A stretch of DNA of 64,000 nt from Centroberyx gerrardi (Eukaryota > Chordata > Actinopteri > Beryciformes > Berycidae), in the NCBI RefSeq assembly GCF_048128805.1, contig NC_136020.1:12589239-12653238 (forward strand), given 5' to 3'. Both the position numbers and the translations under genes were made by a program. The notes beneath the pieces were generated by a model. The model had not been told where the DNA came from and ran no database searches. It saw only the letters and a list, made by a program, of their open reading frames with translations. Of the stretch, positions 33,965 to 45,797 are shown one piece after another (position 1 is the first letter of the stretch; each line of letters starts with the position of its first letter).

Positions 33965-34840
33965 ATGGAGCAGATCGAAGAGAGACTAGCTGAGGAGGTT
34001 CGCAAACATGTCTATTTGTACGACCCCTTGGCCCCAAATTATAAAGATCACCAGTTGTCAGTGAGAACGTGGCGGGAAATATCCAAGACCATCGGGCTGG
34101 ACACCGCCGAATGTCTCCGGAAATGGAAAAACTTGCGGGACAAGTTCGTGCGGGTGAGGAAGAAACTGCAGCAGGAGAAGAGAAGCGGGGATGGAGTAGT
34201 GAAGAGAATACCTGCTTTCTATCATTTACTCTCCTGGCTGTCTCCCCACATTAAACATCGAGACACAGACTCAAATTGCGATGACAAGGAGGTAATTACA
34301 GCAAGCTTTGATTTTTGAGCTCAACTCTCCGACCGTCCAAGCTTCCATTGTTTACTTAGTCTTTTCGTTATAGACCTCTCCCACATTTGTAGGGGGAGCT
34401 GGAGCAGCACAAGACCTTTGGGAGAGACAAAAACCAATACGACCAGGTCCTGCATCAGGGCAAGAGCCAACATCTGCTCAACAGGTAAACTAATGATGAT
34501 TCTAGCTTAGTTGTGGGTCTGTACAGGATCTGTGCTTGTTGTTCTTGTAGCAGTATATTTCAATTTAGAACAGTTTGGTTTTGTCTGTGTAGCACTATCT
34601 TTGTTGTGAGTATTGAACGGTCACCCAGTTTATTACTGTATGTATTTTTGTACTGCTCTACGAAAGTTTGTGTTCTAGTCTGCATTTATAGGCCTTCAGT
34701 TCAGGGCTTTGAGTAAATCTAAACCTTAAACAGTGTGTGTGAATCCTGACACAGTATTGTCTTTGTTTATCATTAAAAGGTCAACAGCGAAGTGGACTCA
34801 CCTTTCACTTCAAGCGGTGTGTGTGAGGTGTGGAACGGAG
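33965..34840 (+). CDS. MADF module 1 (exons 33965-34291, 34393-34484, 34788-34840)
   Basis: The first exon is a complete MADF (Myb/SANT-like, ADF-1 type) DNA-binding domain. It begins MEQIEERLAEEVRKHVYLYD, continues SVRTWREISKTIGLDTAECL and RKWKNLRDKFVRVRKKLQQ, and ends FYHLLSWLSPHIKHRDT, leaving in phase 0. Exon 2 (GELEQHKTFGRDKN) leaves in phase 2. Exon 3 (SEVDSPFTSSGVCEVWNG) leaves in phase 1, the phase required by both the next MADF exon and the TINF2_N exon. The ATG follows AACAAC and a CCAAT-bearing promoter, so this is a true first exon. Exon 2 lacks one codon relative to module 2. Confidence 0.82.
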
Positions 34841-35248
34841 GTAAGAAGAAAGCATAATACTCATAACAAACTGTGAGAGGCAGCAATATGCCATCGAGCG
34901 TCTAGCCTGCAGAAAAGCCACAAGAAGAAGAAGAAGAATTTTTAATATTGTGAACTGGAAGTGCTTTATGTGGCTCATAAACAGGGAATATAATGATCCA
35001 AGTCTTTGCCTTTTAATGACTTTTTTTTACTTGCCTTCAAAACAAAATAACAACAACAACATTATAATAGATATTGAAAACGAATTCATATGTCAAGGAA
35101 TTCATAAGCTTTCAACTGGCCCCAAAGGGACACCAGATGGTGTTGCTTTACCTAACTTGTTGATGTACCTAACAAAGTTTCTATTGAGTGTATATAACTT
35201 TACCTATGCAACCTCACGTTTTTTTTTTGTGATGCTCTAAACTAATAG

Positions 35249-36148
35249 AGGTGGAGCAGATCGAAGAGAGACTAGCCGAGGAGGTTCGTAAACATGTCCA
35301 TTTGTACGACCCCACGGCCCCAGATTATAAAGATCACCAGTTGTCAGTGAGAACGTGGCGGGAAATATCCAAGACCATCGGGCTGGACACCGCCGAATGT
35401 CTCCGGAAATGGAAAAACTTGCGGGACAAGTTTGTCCGTGTGAGGAAGAAACTGCAGCAGGAGAAGAGAAGCGGGGATGGAGCAGGGAAGAGAAAACCTA
35501 CCTCCTATAATTTCCTCTCCTGGTTGTCTCCCTACATTAAACATCGAGACACAGACTCAAATTGCGATGACAAGGAGGTAATTACAGCAAGCTTTGATTA
35601 CTGAGCTCAACTCTCTGACCGTCCAAGCTTCCATTGTTTACTTAGTCTTTTCGTTATAGACCTCTCCCACATTTGTAGGGGGAGCTGGAGCAGCACAAGA
35701 CCTTTGGGAGAGACAAGAACCTATACGACCAAAAGCTCCTGCATCAGGGCAAGAGTCAACATCTGCTCAACAGGTAAACTAATGATGATTCTAGCTTTGT
35801 TGTATGCAAACCATGTTGTGACCTAACCCAAGAAATCCACTGACTGAGATTTAGAATACGTTGTTGGTCTTGTAGCAGTATATTTCAATTTAGAACAGTT
35901 TGGTTTTGTCTGTGTAGCACTATCTTTGTTGTGAGTATTGAACGGTCACCCAGTTTGTTACTGCTATATAAAAGCTTTTGTTCTAGTCTGCATTTATAGG
36001 CCTTCAGTTCAGGGCTTTGAGTAAATCTAAACCTTAAACAGTGTGTTTGAATCCTGACACAATATTTTCTTTGTTTATCATTAAAAGGGCAACAGCGAAG
36101 TGGACTCACCTTTCACTTCAGACGGTGTGTGTGAGGTGTGGAACGGAG
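35249..36148 (+). CDS. MADF module 2 (exons 35249-35577, 35679-35773, 36096-36148)
   Basis: Nearly identical to module 1, offset by about 1.29 kb including introns. There is no ATG at the matching place: GTG replaces it, and a poly-T tract with CTAAACTAATAG precedes. The exon is therefore better read as internal, entered in phase 1 at 35249. Joined to module 1 exon 3 this gives G-E-V-E-Q-I in frame. It encodes an intact MADF domain. Confidence 0.78.
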
Positions 36149-36544
36149 GTAAGAAGAAAGCATAATACTCATAACAAACTGTGAGAGGCAGCAATATGCC
36201 ATCGAGCGTCTAGCTGCAGGAAAGCCACAAGAAGAAGAATTTTTAATATTGTGGACTGGAAGTGCTTTATGTGGCTCATAAAGAGGGAATATAGCAATCC
36301 AAGTCTTTGCCTTTTAATGATTTTTTTATTACCATCAAGGCTAAATAACGACAAGATATAATAAGTATTGAAAACGAATTCATAAGTCAACAAATTCATA
36401 AGCTTTCAAGTAGCCCCAAAGGGACGCTAGATGGCATTGCTTTACCTAACTTGTTGATGTACCTAACAACGCTTCTATTGAGTGTATATAACTTTACCTA
36501 TGCAACCTCACGTTTTTTTTTTTTGTGATGCTCTAAACTAATAG

Positions 36545-36873
36545 AGGTGGAGCAGATCGAAGAGAGACTAGCCGAGGAGGTTCGTAAACATGTCCATTTG
36601 TACGACCCCACGGCCCCAGATTATAAAGATCACCAGTTGTCAGTGAGAACGTGGCGGGAAATATCCAAGACCATCGGGCTGGACACCGCCGAATGTCTCC
36701 GGAAATGGAAAAACTTGCGGGACAAGTTTGTCCGGGTGAGGAAGAAACTGCAGCAGGAGAAGAGAAGCGGGGATGGAGCAGTGAAGAGAATACCTGCCTT
36801 CTATCATTTCCTCTCCTGGCTGTCTCCCTACATTAAACATCGAGAGACGGACTCAAATTGCGACGACAAGGAG
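36545..36873 (+). CDS. MADF module 3, first exon only
   Basis: Third near-identical MADF exon, with the same AATAG acceptor and GTG in place of ATG. The downstream second exon is inverted, so normal splicing is lost. It could skip straight to the exon at 39056 in frame (phase 0), or read through to a stop at 37023. Confidence 0.7.
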
Positions 36874-36926
36874 GTAATTACAGCAAGCTTTGATTTTTGT
36901 GCTCAACTTTCCGACCGTCCAAGCTT

Positions 36927-37036
36927 CCATTGTTTACTTTGGTCGTATTGGTTGTTGTCTCTCCCAAAGGTCCTGTGCTGTTCCAATAAGAATTCTCCCT
37001 ACAAAAGTTGGAGAGGTCTATAACAAAAAACAATGG
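36927..37036 (-). pseudogene. Inverted second exon of MADF module 3
   Basis: Read on the minus strand this is the intron end TTATAGACCTCTCC, acceptor TTTTGTAG, then GAACAGCACAGGACC and TTTGGGAGAGACAAC, matching exon 2 of modules 1 and 2. The block is bounded by CCATTGTTT (36927-36935) and its reverse complement AAACAATGG (37028-37036), which probably mediated the inversion. The exon is also truncated. Confidence 0.8.
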
Positions 37037-37396
37037 AGAATTTCACTTATCTAAACCGATGTCCATAATCCTTCACTTGTCTACTTTCACCGCACTGGCA
37101 CGCATTACATCTCCTTTGCACAAATAAACTTTAAAACGTAGTTAAAGACAGGTATACACAAAATCCACGGCTTGGCGCAGGCACAATGCCAGGTTTTATA
37201 GGTGTTATAGGTGACTGACAATTATTCTGCAGAGATGACAAAAATTGGGACCTTGGGACACTCCCATGCATAAGATTTGGGATGCTTAGAATGGCAGGCT
37301 TATACAGAAGGATGCATATGCCAGTTTTGTATGAGAAGGCTGATGTGTGGTGACCTTTCAGTCTGCTCACAGTTCAGCAAGTCCAGGTGATGAGGG

Positions 37397-37612
37397 GTGC
37401 AGGAGAAGAGAGCTATTAGCCTTACCAGGCTAAGATTGGGGCATTGTGCTCTAAATAGCGGACTAAAGCCGGTAGGAAAACATCCTGATGGTCTTTGTGA
37501 CTGTGGTCTTCCGGAGACAGTATCTCATACACGTTTGGTCTGCAAAAAATATGCAAAACAAAGAGTGAAACTATTCAAAGGGATCTGGGAATTTCCTCTT
37601 TTTCTTAAATAA
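37397..37612 (+). mobile_element. LINE fragment, C-terminal RNase H/zinc-knuckle end
   Basis: The open frame contains LTRLRLGHCALNSGLKPVGK, then CDCGLPETVSHTRLVC. This is the Cys-Cys-His-Cys end of a non-LTR retrotransposon polyprotein after the RNase H region. It is only about 70 codons and therefore a relic. The preceding 37.13-37.40 kb is probably the rest of the fragment, with no clean frame. Confidence 0.7.
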
Positions 37613-37868
37613 CTTTGCTTCGTTGACACGATAAACATCAACTTGTAGAGAGGAGGGTTGTAAACATTTTGCATTCAACAGGCTTGTACCAGAGGATCTA
37701 ACCATTTAGCTTGATCTAATTCTTTTAATGAGCTGTAGGTGGCAGTAATACGGCTCGTAGCGTGTAGTCTGCCGAAAACTAAGAAGAAGAAGAACTTTAA
37801 GCTACTGTGTTGTGGACCGTGCACAACAGGAAATTTAACAGCTTCGACTCGGCTGCTTTTGCAACAAC

Positions 37869-38186
37869 ATGAATGCGTTTGAGAAGAAACTGTCGGAGAT
37901 GGTTCGTCGGTATCCCCAGCTGTATGATTCCTCGCGGCGTGACTATAAGGACTCCGGGAAAACGTACAGTTGCTGGGTGGATATAGCAGATGCTATGGGG
38001 TGCAGCGTGGATGACTCAAAAAAGAAGTGGAACGGTTTACGTGACAAGCTCAACAAAGCTAAAAAGCGAGCTTCAAAAGCCAGGGCAGCGGGAGAGGTGT
38101 TGCTGCCGAAGTTATATGTGGAGCTGTCCTGGCTGTGTCCCTTCGTTAAACACCGGGACACATCGACCAGTGTGATCGACGACGAG
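37869..38186 (+). CDS. MADF module 4, divergent first exon with its own ATG
   Basis: MNAFEKKLSEMVRRYPQLYD, YSCWVDIADAMGCSVDDSKK, KWNGLRDKLNKAKKRA and LSWLCPFVKHRDT form a MADF domain clearly diverged from modules 1-3. It ends in phase 0 before GTGAGC. The ATG has no acceptor in front and follows a 60-bp GC-richer leader, so it is an independent first exon. It is the nearest 5' exon to the TINF2_N/zinc-finger gene at 39754. Spliced to 39056-39116 and onward, it gives 628 aa. No second exon like that of modules 1 and 2 was found. Confidence 0.75.
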
Positions 38187-38513
38187 GTGAGCTATCCTGC
38201 TTGTGTGGACTGTCTCTCGTGCTCTTGTCCTTATTTAAAATAAAAAATACGAAACGCCTGTTTGCAAGCCTGTAAATGTTGGTTTAAGCCTCGTTTATAC
38301 TTTGTCAGCAGTGCTTTTGATAACCGCCCAAAACGAACTTATGAAAGCCCTGAAACTTGTTTTTTTGGTTTTGTTTTTGTTTTTAGCACATTTTTATATG
38401 TGGAAGGCGCTTTAGCCGTTGGACCAGTTCCGACTCGTTCCATTAAAAAAAACAAAAAACGTGTATATAAAATCTTGTCAGCACTTTGACTTCATGTGGG
38501 CATATTGTTTAAA

Positions 38514-38721
38514 AGTATTTGCAGTAGTATAAAATCTCACCTTTTTCCTAGATATGGCTGCCACTCTTCTTCTTCTTCGCCTCTTCCCTGTGAGGCTAAC
38601 GTTTTACAGCTCACATGGAAGAGGCGTAGAAGAAGAGTAGCGGTCATGCTTAAGACATTCATATTAAAACAACTAGGACAAGCTACACAAAGGTGAGATT
38701 TTATACTTTAGTGCAAATACT
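38514..38721. mobile_element. 208-bp foldback element
   Basis: The arms beginning AGTATTTGCA and GTATAAAATCTCACC (38514-38543) recur inverted at 38691-38721. Inside, CACTCTTCTTC...GCCTCTTCC pairs with GGAAGAGGCG...GAAGAGT. Nearly the whole element can fold on itself. It lies in the intron after MADF module 4. Confidence 0.75.
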
Positions 38722-39055
38722 AGAGTGGTTCTGTAGTCATTCCTTACAGTATATAAGTGAAGGATTATGGACATCTGTTTGACTAAGGAAGAAATTCACT
38801 GACTGAGTTTGTTTTATTCTTGTAACAATAGATTTCAATTTAGAACAGTTTGGTTTTGTCTGTGTAGCACTACCTTTGTTGTGAGTATTGAGTGGTCACC
38901 CTGTTTATTACTGAATATATTTTTGTACTGTTGTACAAACGTTTTTGTTCTAGTGTGCGTTTGTAGGCCTTCAGTTCAGGGCTTTGAGTAAATCTTAACC
39001 TTTAAGCAGTATATTTGAATCCTGACACAATATTGTCTTTGTTTATCATTAAAAG

Positions 39056-42000
39056 GTCAACAGCGAAGTGGACTCACCTTTCACTTCAAGCGGTGTGTGT
39101 GAGGTGTGGAATGGAGGTAAGAAGAAAGCATAATACTCATAACAAACTGTGAGAGGCAGCAAAATGCCAACGGACGTCTAGCCTGCCGGAAAGAAGAAGA
39201 AACATTTTTAATACTGTGACCTAGAAGTGCTTTATGTGGCTCATAAACAGGGAATATAACGATCCAAGTCTTTGCCTTTTTAATGAATTTTTTACTCGCT
39301 TCAAGGCTAAGTAACGACAAGATATAAGTATTGAAAACTATTTGCAAGCTTTCAGCTAGCCCCAAAGCGACGCTAGATGTCCCTTTGGGGCGTCCCAAAG
39401 ACTTACAAAACGACAAAAATAAAGTACAAAAATACAGAGCCCTTCATTTTTGTGTGGTTTCCAAATGGCTGCTCTGTGGTGGCATAAGCTTTCACCCTTC
39501 CTTCTAGGTCTTAGTATCATGTAGAAGGTACCATCAAAGTTCCAATAAAGTCTTAGTTTTTCAAAAACAAAGACCTGAAACTGGTAGAGGTCTAGGACAG
39601 AGACTTGAACATGAGACCTTCTTGTTACTGAATGATTTTAGTTTTATATGCTTGTTTTTTTTTTTTAACCACTCCGTCTTTTGCGTGAGAGTGCAGTGTC
39701 ATCAGGTTGTGGATAATGTGATTATATATTTGACTTCCTGCTTCTACTGTTAGATCTTCAGCTCCCACTATCCTCCCTGCGTCTCCTGGTTCCTCCAGTG
39801 CGGTTGATGTCAGCATGTATGTGGCAGGTGGCCCAGCAGCGCAACGTGGAGCAGTACGGAAAACTGTCCGAGTTCATCACTTTGGTGACAGAGATGGTCC
39901 CAGAGCTGATGAGTCCCAAGCAGAAGACTCAACTCATCCTGGGACTGAGAGCTCGGGTAGGAGAATGTGGATATTTAGTCTGTTCATGTCTGTTTGTGTG
40001 TGTGTGTGTGTCTTTTCCTGTGCTTTCATCTACAAAGATATTTTTCAAAACCATACAAAGTGGAGCCAAGAAACAAAAACCAGAATGCTTATTTGGGCTG
40101 TGAGACACAAATGAATTCATGACTTTGACCTAGAAAGGCATAGTAGCTGTCAAGCACATGAGTTGTTGTTGTCCTCTGACAGCCTATTTTTTGGCAGAGG
40201 CTGAGTGGCCGTTTGGAGCACAGATATTCCAGATTAGGCTATTGCATTTGTTGGAAACTGCTGCATTTGAATAACCTCCACCAGATGCCACCAGTAAAGC
40301 TAATGTAACTTTTTAAAAAAATTGTATTTCTTATGAAGAACACGACAATACTTTGTCTTGTCATCACTGAACATTAGTCTCTGGTTGAAGATGTTTTCCT
40401 GTATGTTTCTCAGCTCATCCTAGAGTTGCTACAGAGGGTCGGCCCATTTGACTGCGAAGCTATCCAGGATCATCTGAACAGTTTCCAACTGTGGACAACA
40501 AACCACATGCATGAAGAGGTAAACAATGTTTCACAAATCAATGGTGAAAAAAACTTAAGCTTTCTTGCTGGCTTTGCTCACTTCTCTGTAAACAAAACAG
40601 AAAGTCCCACGGGATGAGAGATTTTCTGCACTGAACTTTGTTCCAAAGTGTGTGTGTGTGTAAATAAAAAAAAAAATATATATATATTTTTATTTTTTAT
40701 TTTTTTTTCAAGCACCACTGCTCTTGGTGCTATACAATAAAGCAGTAAAAGTGAGCTACAGTGTGCGGACATTCCTTTCTAGCTATTGTCTTGAGTTTAT
40801 TTCCAGGATCCAGTACCTGCCTAGGATGGCTCATAGATGTGCATAACCACTGGGTTTTTTTTTGTGTTTCTTGTATAATAAGAAACTTTTCCTGGGCTTC
40901 ATTACAGGTCCAAGATGGAGAGGTGGAGATTTCAAAGACAAAATTTGTGGAGCTGGTTCGAAAATTGGTGAATGACCAAACTGAAAAAGAAAAGTTTTTC
41001 AAGGTGAGCTCTGCTTCATTTTCAGTTTTAATTCATTCCATGTAAAACCGTCAATGCCAGCATGTAGGTTTATATCTATGTCTGTCTATCTGTGTCTATA
41101 TCTGTCTAGCTACCTATCTGTCTGTTTATATCTTTTATCTATCGTATCTAATGTAGATGTGAATATGAAGTATTCATGCTATTTTTCTCCTGATAAAGGA
41201 GGTGTTCCCTGTTCAGTATGGAGCCTGTTTCGATACGATGCTGCAGATCCTGTTGTGGGAGTTCTTCTTCCGACTGGAAGAGTTTCTCCCAGTACCAAGT
41301 TTTTCTCAGGTAGGCAGCAAGGTGGGAAAGTGCCACCAACCACCAGCCAGTTAAGTTTGACCTGTCAAGTCTAGTATTCCAGCCACTTTGGCAGGAAACC
41401 GGCCATCGTTTAGAGATCCTGTACTGTCTCTGTTACAGTATTTCACATCAATCCGCTCTTCTTTTTCCAGGTTGCCTCCGGCTTTGACCTTGCTCACCTT
41501 GACCCGCAATTTGAGCAGTTTGTCTGTGATCCTGAAGATCTGAGGATGCTTTTGCAGCATCGAAAGCACCGGCAAAGATTTACTAAAAGTAAGAGCCTGC
41601 TTACAGATCATATATTTTTAAAGACTTCGATTTACAGAGATGATGCTCTGATACCCCCTTTTTCAATGCTGATATTGTTCAACTTTAGGATTTGGCTGAT
41701 ACCTCGTACTGATCTGATCCATTACTATCAGTGAACAATATAGACATAGACAGCGAGTCACTGGACATAAGTGACTGAGGTTTATTATATTTATATCCAT
41801 TAGAGAGATTTAACATCCTTCTGTGCATGGGGCAAAGGGAAGATAATCAAGCTGCTTTGCTTTGATCTCTGACATGCTATACATGACACTTGATATCAGA
41901 TTTCAGTATTGTGGAAATTCTCTGATGTGAGACCCTTATTACCCTGACAGCAGCCTGTATCCAGTACTAGCAGTGCTGCATTCCCGGCTAACAGTCAGTG

Positions 42001-43672
42001 CCACCAGTAGTGACTTTTTTTCTCCACATTGAATTCTTCTACTAATTCGAAAGCTTTCTGTTCATCAGGTGAATTCTCCTTCATGTCAGACACTATCTTG
42101 TCCACACTTGCATCTAAACAGACTTCAGTGTACAATGCCTGTGAGGATGATGAGGTCACCGACGACAGTTCCAATGAGACGGCGCCATCAAACTCCCGGC
42201 TGCAGGAGGACGGGCCATCAGAAGCTGGCAGGGCAGATGACAGTGGTGAGCATCCTAAATTTAAAGCGATATCCCATCCATTTTACATGGGGGAAGTAAT
42301 TACTAACCATTATCAAATTACTCTGGGACAGTGGTATCCTCAAGCTTAGAGAAGCAATCAGTGAGTGAGGTGTTGCCGGTTTGAATCCTCAGATCAGGTG
42401 GAGAAAATGAGGGCGGGGAAAGTCAATGGGTCACACACACTCTCCGCTCCCTCAGCAATTACCATAAAATTGTCAGTTTTAAGTTGAAGGGCAGAAGGCA
42501 GAACACAAAAAGTCCTTTAGCCTTATTTGTTCATGGTCATCACTATTTCAGGCTATTTATAGTAAGTGGACTAATATCATGTTTATAAAGTAGTCATTTT
42601 TAGCATGTAGACATTTTTTTTATTGTGTAGTAAATTGACGTTGACTTCAAGAATAAATAAATGTAAAAACACTACAGAGCCAAAACATCAAATGCTATAG
42701 TAGGCTTACCATTATGAAACAAATGTGTAGTATCATTCAGCCTCTTGCTATATGTTGTACAGTGTTATCACTCAAAACTAGTGACTCTGCTACCCTAGAC
42801 CATGTCACCCTGTGCATGTAAGCGCACTTGTTGCCTTTTCATAGAACCATTTTGCACATTTCCTCTTGACGGAACCAGTATTATCAGCTGCTACGGACCC
42901 TGAAAAGTTCAAAACATGCACTCAAAAGACAAACCTATCTGGATGTGTTACCCTCTGTGTATTTATTCTTGCAGACCATTCAGAGGACAACACCAAAATA
43001 CACTCCTGTCACAGGTGTGGCAAGAGGTTCTGGAGAGAAACGGCGCTGAAGCATCATCTCAACACCGTTCATTCGAAGAAAGAGCTGTACAGCTGTGACC
43101 AGTGCAAGAAGTGTTTCACGACGAAGCACCGCCTAGAGCAGCACCTATACGTTCATACGGGTGGGAAGCCGTACAAGTGTTCACATTGCGGCCAAGGGTT
43201 TTCATATCTGAGTGTCTTAAAATCCCACTCGCGTCGTCACACTGGGGAGCGGCCATACGCCTGCACTTTATGTGACAAGAGATTCAACCAACGGTACACG
43301 CTGACGCTGCATGTCAGACACCACAAAGGGGAAAAGCCGTACCTGTGCAGTGAATGTGGGAAAACCTTTTGCGGCTCGGGTGCTTTGCTGATACACTCGC
43401 GGTTGCACACGGGAGAAAAGCCGTATCACTGCAAGGTGTGCGGGAAAAACTTTATCACACTGCAAAGGCTTAAAGTCCACCAGCTGTATCACACGGACGA
43501 GCGTCCCCATCCTTGCTCTGAATGCGGGAAGCGTTTCCGTTCCAGCAGCGCGCTCAAACGGCACATCAGATGTCACACCGGAGAACGACCCTTTAAATGT
43601 ATTATGTGCGACAAGAGATTTTCATTGGCGTCCAACATGAGAATTCATCTGCGAAGTCACAACGCAAGATGA
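39056..43672 (+). CDS. TINF2_N plus eight C2H2 zinc fingers (gene Z1)
   Basis: Exons 39056-39116 (shared MADF exon 3), then TINF2_N exons 39754-39956, 40414-40518, 40908-41003, 41199-41309 and 41471-41588, an acidic exon 42069-42245 and the zinc-finger exon 42975-43672. TINF2_N shows [48 protein letters not shown] and [10 protein letters not shown]. The acidic exon has [14 protein letters not shown] and CEDDEVTDD. The last exon encodes eight C2H2 fingers with TGE[KR]P linkers, so sequence-specific DNA binding in the nucleus is expected. No short ATG exon like that of Z2 was found; the 5' part is supplied by MADF exons. All phases agree. Confidence 0.83.
42340..42440 (+). repeat. tRNA-derived SINE fragment
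   Basis: GGTTTGAATCC at 42378-42388 is a good RNA polymerase III B box in tRNA-like context (GTGAGTGAGGTGTTGCC before it). It is in the intron before the zinc-finger exon of Z1. Confidence 0.45.
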
Positions 43673-44850
43673 CCCATGTGCAGAGTGACTTTTCCAGTGT
43701 GTGCCATGTAACTGTCACTTAAATATACTTGCAAAAATGCAGAAAGAAAAAAATATTTTGTGCAGGGGCAATTAAGAAAATACCTAAGGTGCCTAAGAAA
43801 ACATTTCACCTAATAAGTCGAGTAAATGATGAATACCAGTGATCAGCATATAACCTGAATAGTCACCAATGTCACAAAAGTGAAAATAACAAAAATATAT
43901 ATTTTGAGAAAAGACCATATTTTCATGTATTTTACTCGAAATTGGTGTCGGATAATACAGTGATGCAATACTATTCATTCATACCAAAAAACATTTGTTT
44001 CAGCTCACAAAGGCAGAGTTGTTTGGTGTGTTTACCCTACAGTACATCTCTGCCCCCGGTCCTCCCTGTTTCTGTTCCAGTGCATTGCTGTAGTTTAAAA
44101 ATGCATTTGGGTGCTTATATCATTATATACAGACTAATTGTCTGACAGTTGTGTATTTAGGGTGAGAAATAAGACCAGAAAATGCATCAGTTACAGTATG
44201 TATGCTGTGTATGACTGACAGAGTTTAATAGTTGACTGGTTTTGCTATATTTGTTTTTTTATTTTCCAATAAGGAGTGTCTCATGTTATCGTCTAGTGTC
44301 ACATGAATATTTCATATATTGTGTAAAATTTCACTTCTATGAAAGACTTTGCCAGTGACCACCACTGTATATTACAGAGTAACCCATCGTAATTAGGCCT
44401 AAAGTTTGTAGCCTAACATTATATTTGTTATTTTGACAATTCTTGTATTTGTCAATGGAAACATGGTACTGCAAGGGACTTTGGGTAGAAGCATCCGCCC
44501 TGCTTGCCTGTTTAGGTGTTCAGTGAACACTTGATCCATTCAGTCCTCAGATATGTAAAAATGTTCAGTTATCACACCTTGTCACCTTTTTTGGTCCATG
44601 ACACAATGTTGAATATATCACTGCCTTTGATTGAAAATTTGATATGTCTATTTTTTTAGTTTGACTTTTTGAAAGTTTATATGGTGTTTTGTGTTCTCGG
44701 GTCTGAAATGAATCTCGCCTCTTTAACTATCGAGTTTCCATTTTGTTCTGTTTTTTATTCATCTTTCACAACTGGAATCATGTTATTCATGACGAATGGT
44801 TTCCTATTGTTCATATTGTTTCTTTGTTTCAATAAAATGGGAAACAAAAC
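43673..44850 (+). other. Probable 3' UTR of Z1
   Basis: No reading frame of note; AATAAA at 44831-44836 is the first well-placed polyadenylation signal. 44.85-45.54 kb after it shows nothing recognisable. Confidence 0.5.
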
Positions 44851-45554
44851 CACACATACATGTTGTTCTGCTAAGGTGCTTGAATAGTGTAGTGAGTGAA
44901 CCTAAATATCCTAGGACATAAGGCTGCTGTCGGATTGAAGCCCTGTACCTCCAAAAAGTAAACGATCCACATGGCAGCTTTGTCACTGGTTTCTACAAGA
45001 ATATGTGAATGTCACAGCTCATTGTTTGTTATCACCTGCGGTTGTAAGAAGTTGGGTGAACTATAATCAGGAGCCTTTTGATGGCTACATATTTGTTTGG
45101 GACCAAAAACAATATGACACCACAATTGCAAGGATATTTGTATGTTATTGCAATGGCAGTACAAAATCCCATCCAGCATCTTTCCTACATCTATAATGCA
45201 TTCATATTACAGGGACAGCAGTAAAGAATTCTCTCTTTAATGGTTTATAGTAAAACAAATTGGTGCTTTGTCACACAAAACAATACCGTAGGCCCATGTG
45301 TGTCAAACTAGTGAGCCGCTATTTGCCCATTTGGTCATTCTTTGCTCCTGAAACTGAAAACACAGCAAAGTAAGATGTCACTGTTATCTCAAGGGTGGGG
45401 ATTGGGGAAACAGTCAGCAGTCACACAGCAAACACGAATTGAAGTATGATTTCTGATATACTGCTGTATTTACTTACAGCAGTAAATACAGTATTTACTG
45501 TATTTTAAGTAACTCAAATCTGATTTCAAAGAACTCTTATTTTGAAACTGTAAT

Positions 45555-45562
45555 CCGGAAGT
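45555..45562 (+). promoter_or_regulatory. ETS-type site in the Z2 promoter
   Basis: CCGGAAGTGC is a canonical ETS core about 240 bp upstream of the Z2 ATG. The same block (GGAAGTGCTT..GGCTCATAA...AAGTCTTTGCC) follows exon 3 of the MADF modules near 34955, 36258 and 39225, with the CC lost. The promoter region was therefore duplicated with the modules. Confidence 0.45.
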
Positions 45563-45797
45563 GCTTCCCTGGGCTCATAACGACCTAAGTCTTTGCCTTA
45601 GATAACGTTATTTACGTACTAAAAGACTACGTATATTTATACAAACTATTAGATATGGGAAAAAGTATTGTAAACTAATTTATTAGTGGTTGTCTGAAAA
45701 AATAGCTGGCTAGGACAGCGAGCTTTCAACTCTGCTGCTGCTACTGGCTAAACATCTGGCTAAAACAATTAGCTAAGCTAACTAACGCGCTCTTAAA

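Noticed and set aside
35251-35604. MADF modules 2 and 3 as separate genes starting at GTG
   Set aside because: Non-ATG starts are unlikely, and a poly-T/AATAG acceptor in the required phase makes an internal exon the better reading.
42866-42974. Extension of the Z1 zinc-finger exon upstream
   Set aside because: The stretch ends in TTATTCTTGCAG, a good acceptor that joins in phase; the upstream residues are intronic read-through.
43268-43576. Minus-strand frame across the Z1 zinc fingers
   Set aside because: Antisense shadow of the finger repeats; the same applies at 50841-51228 in Z2.
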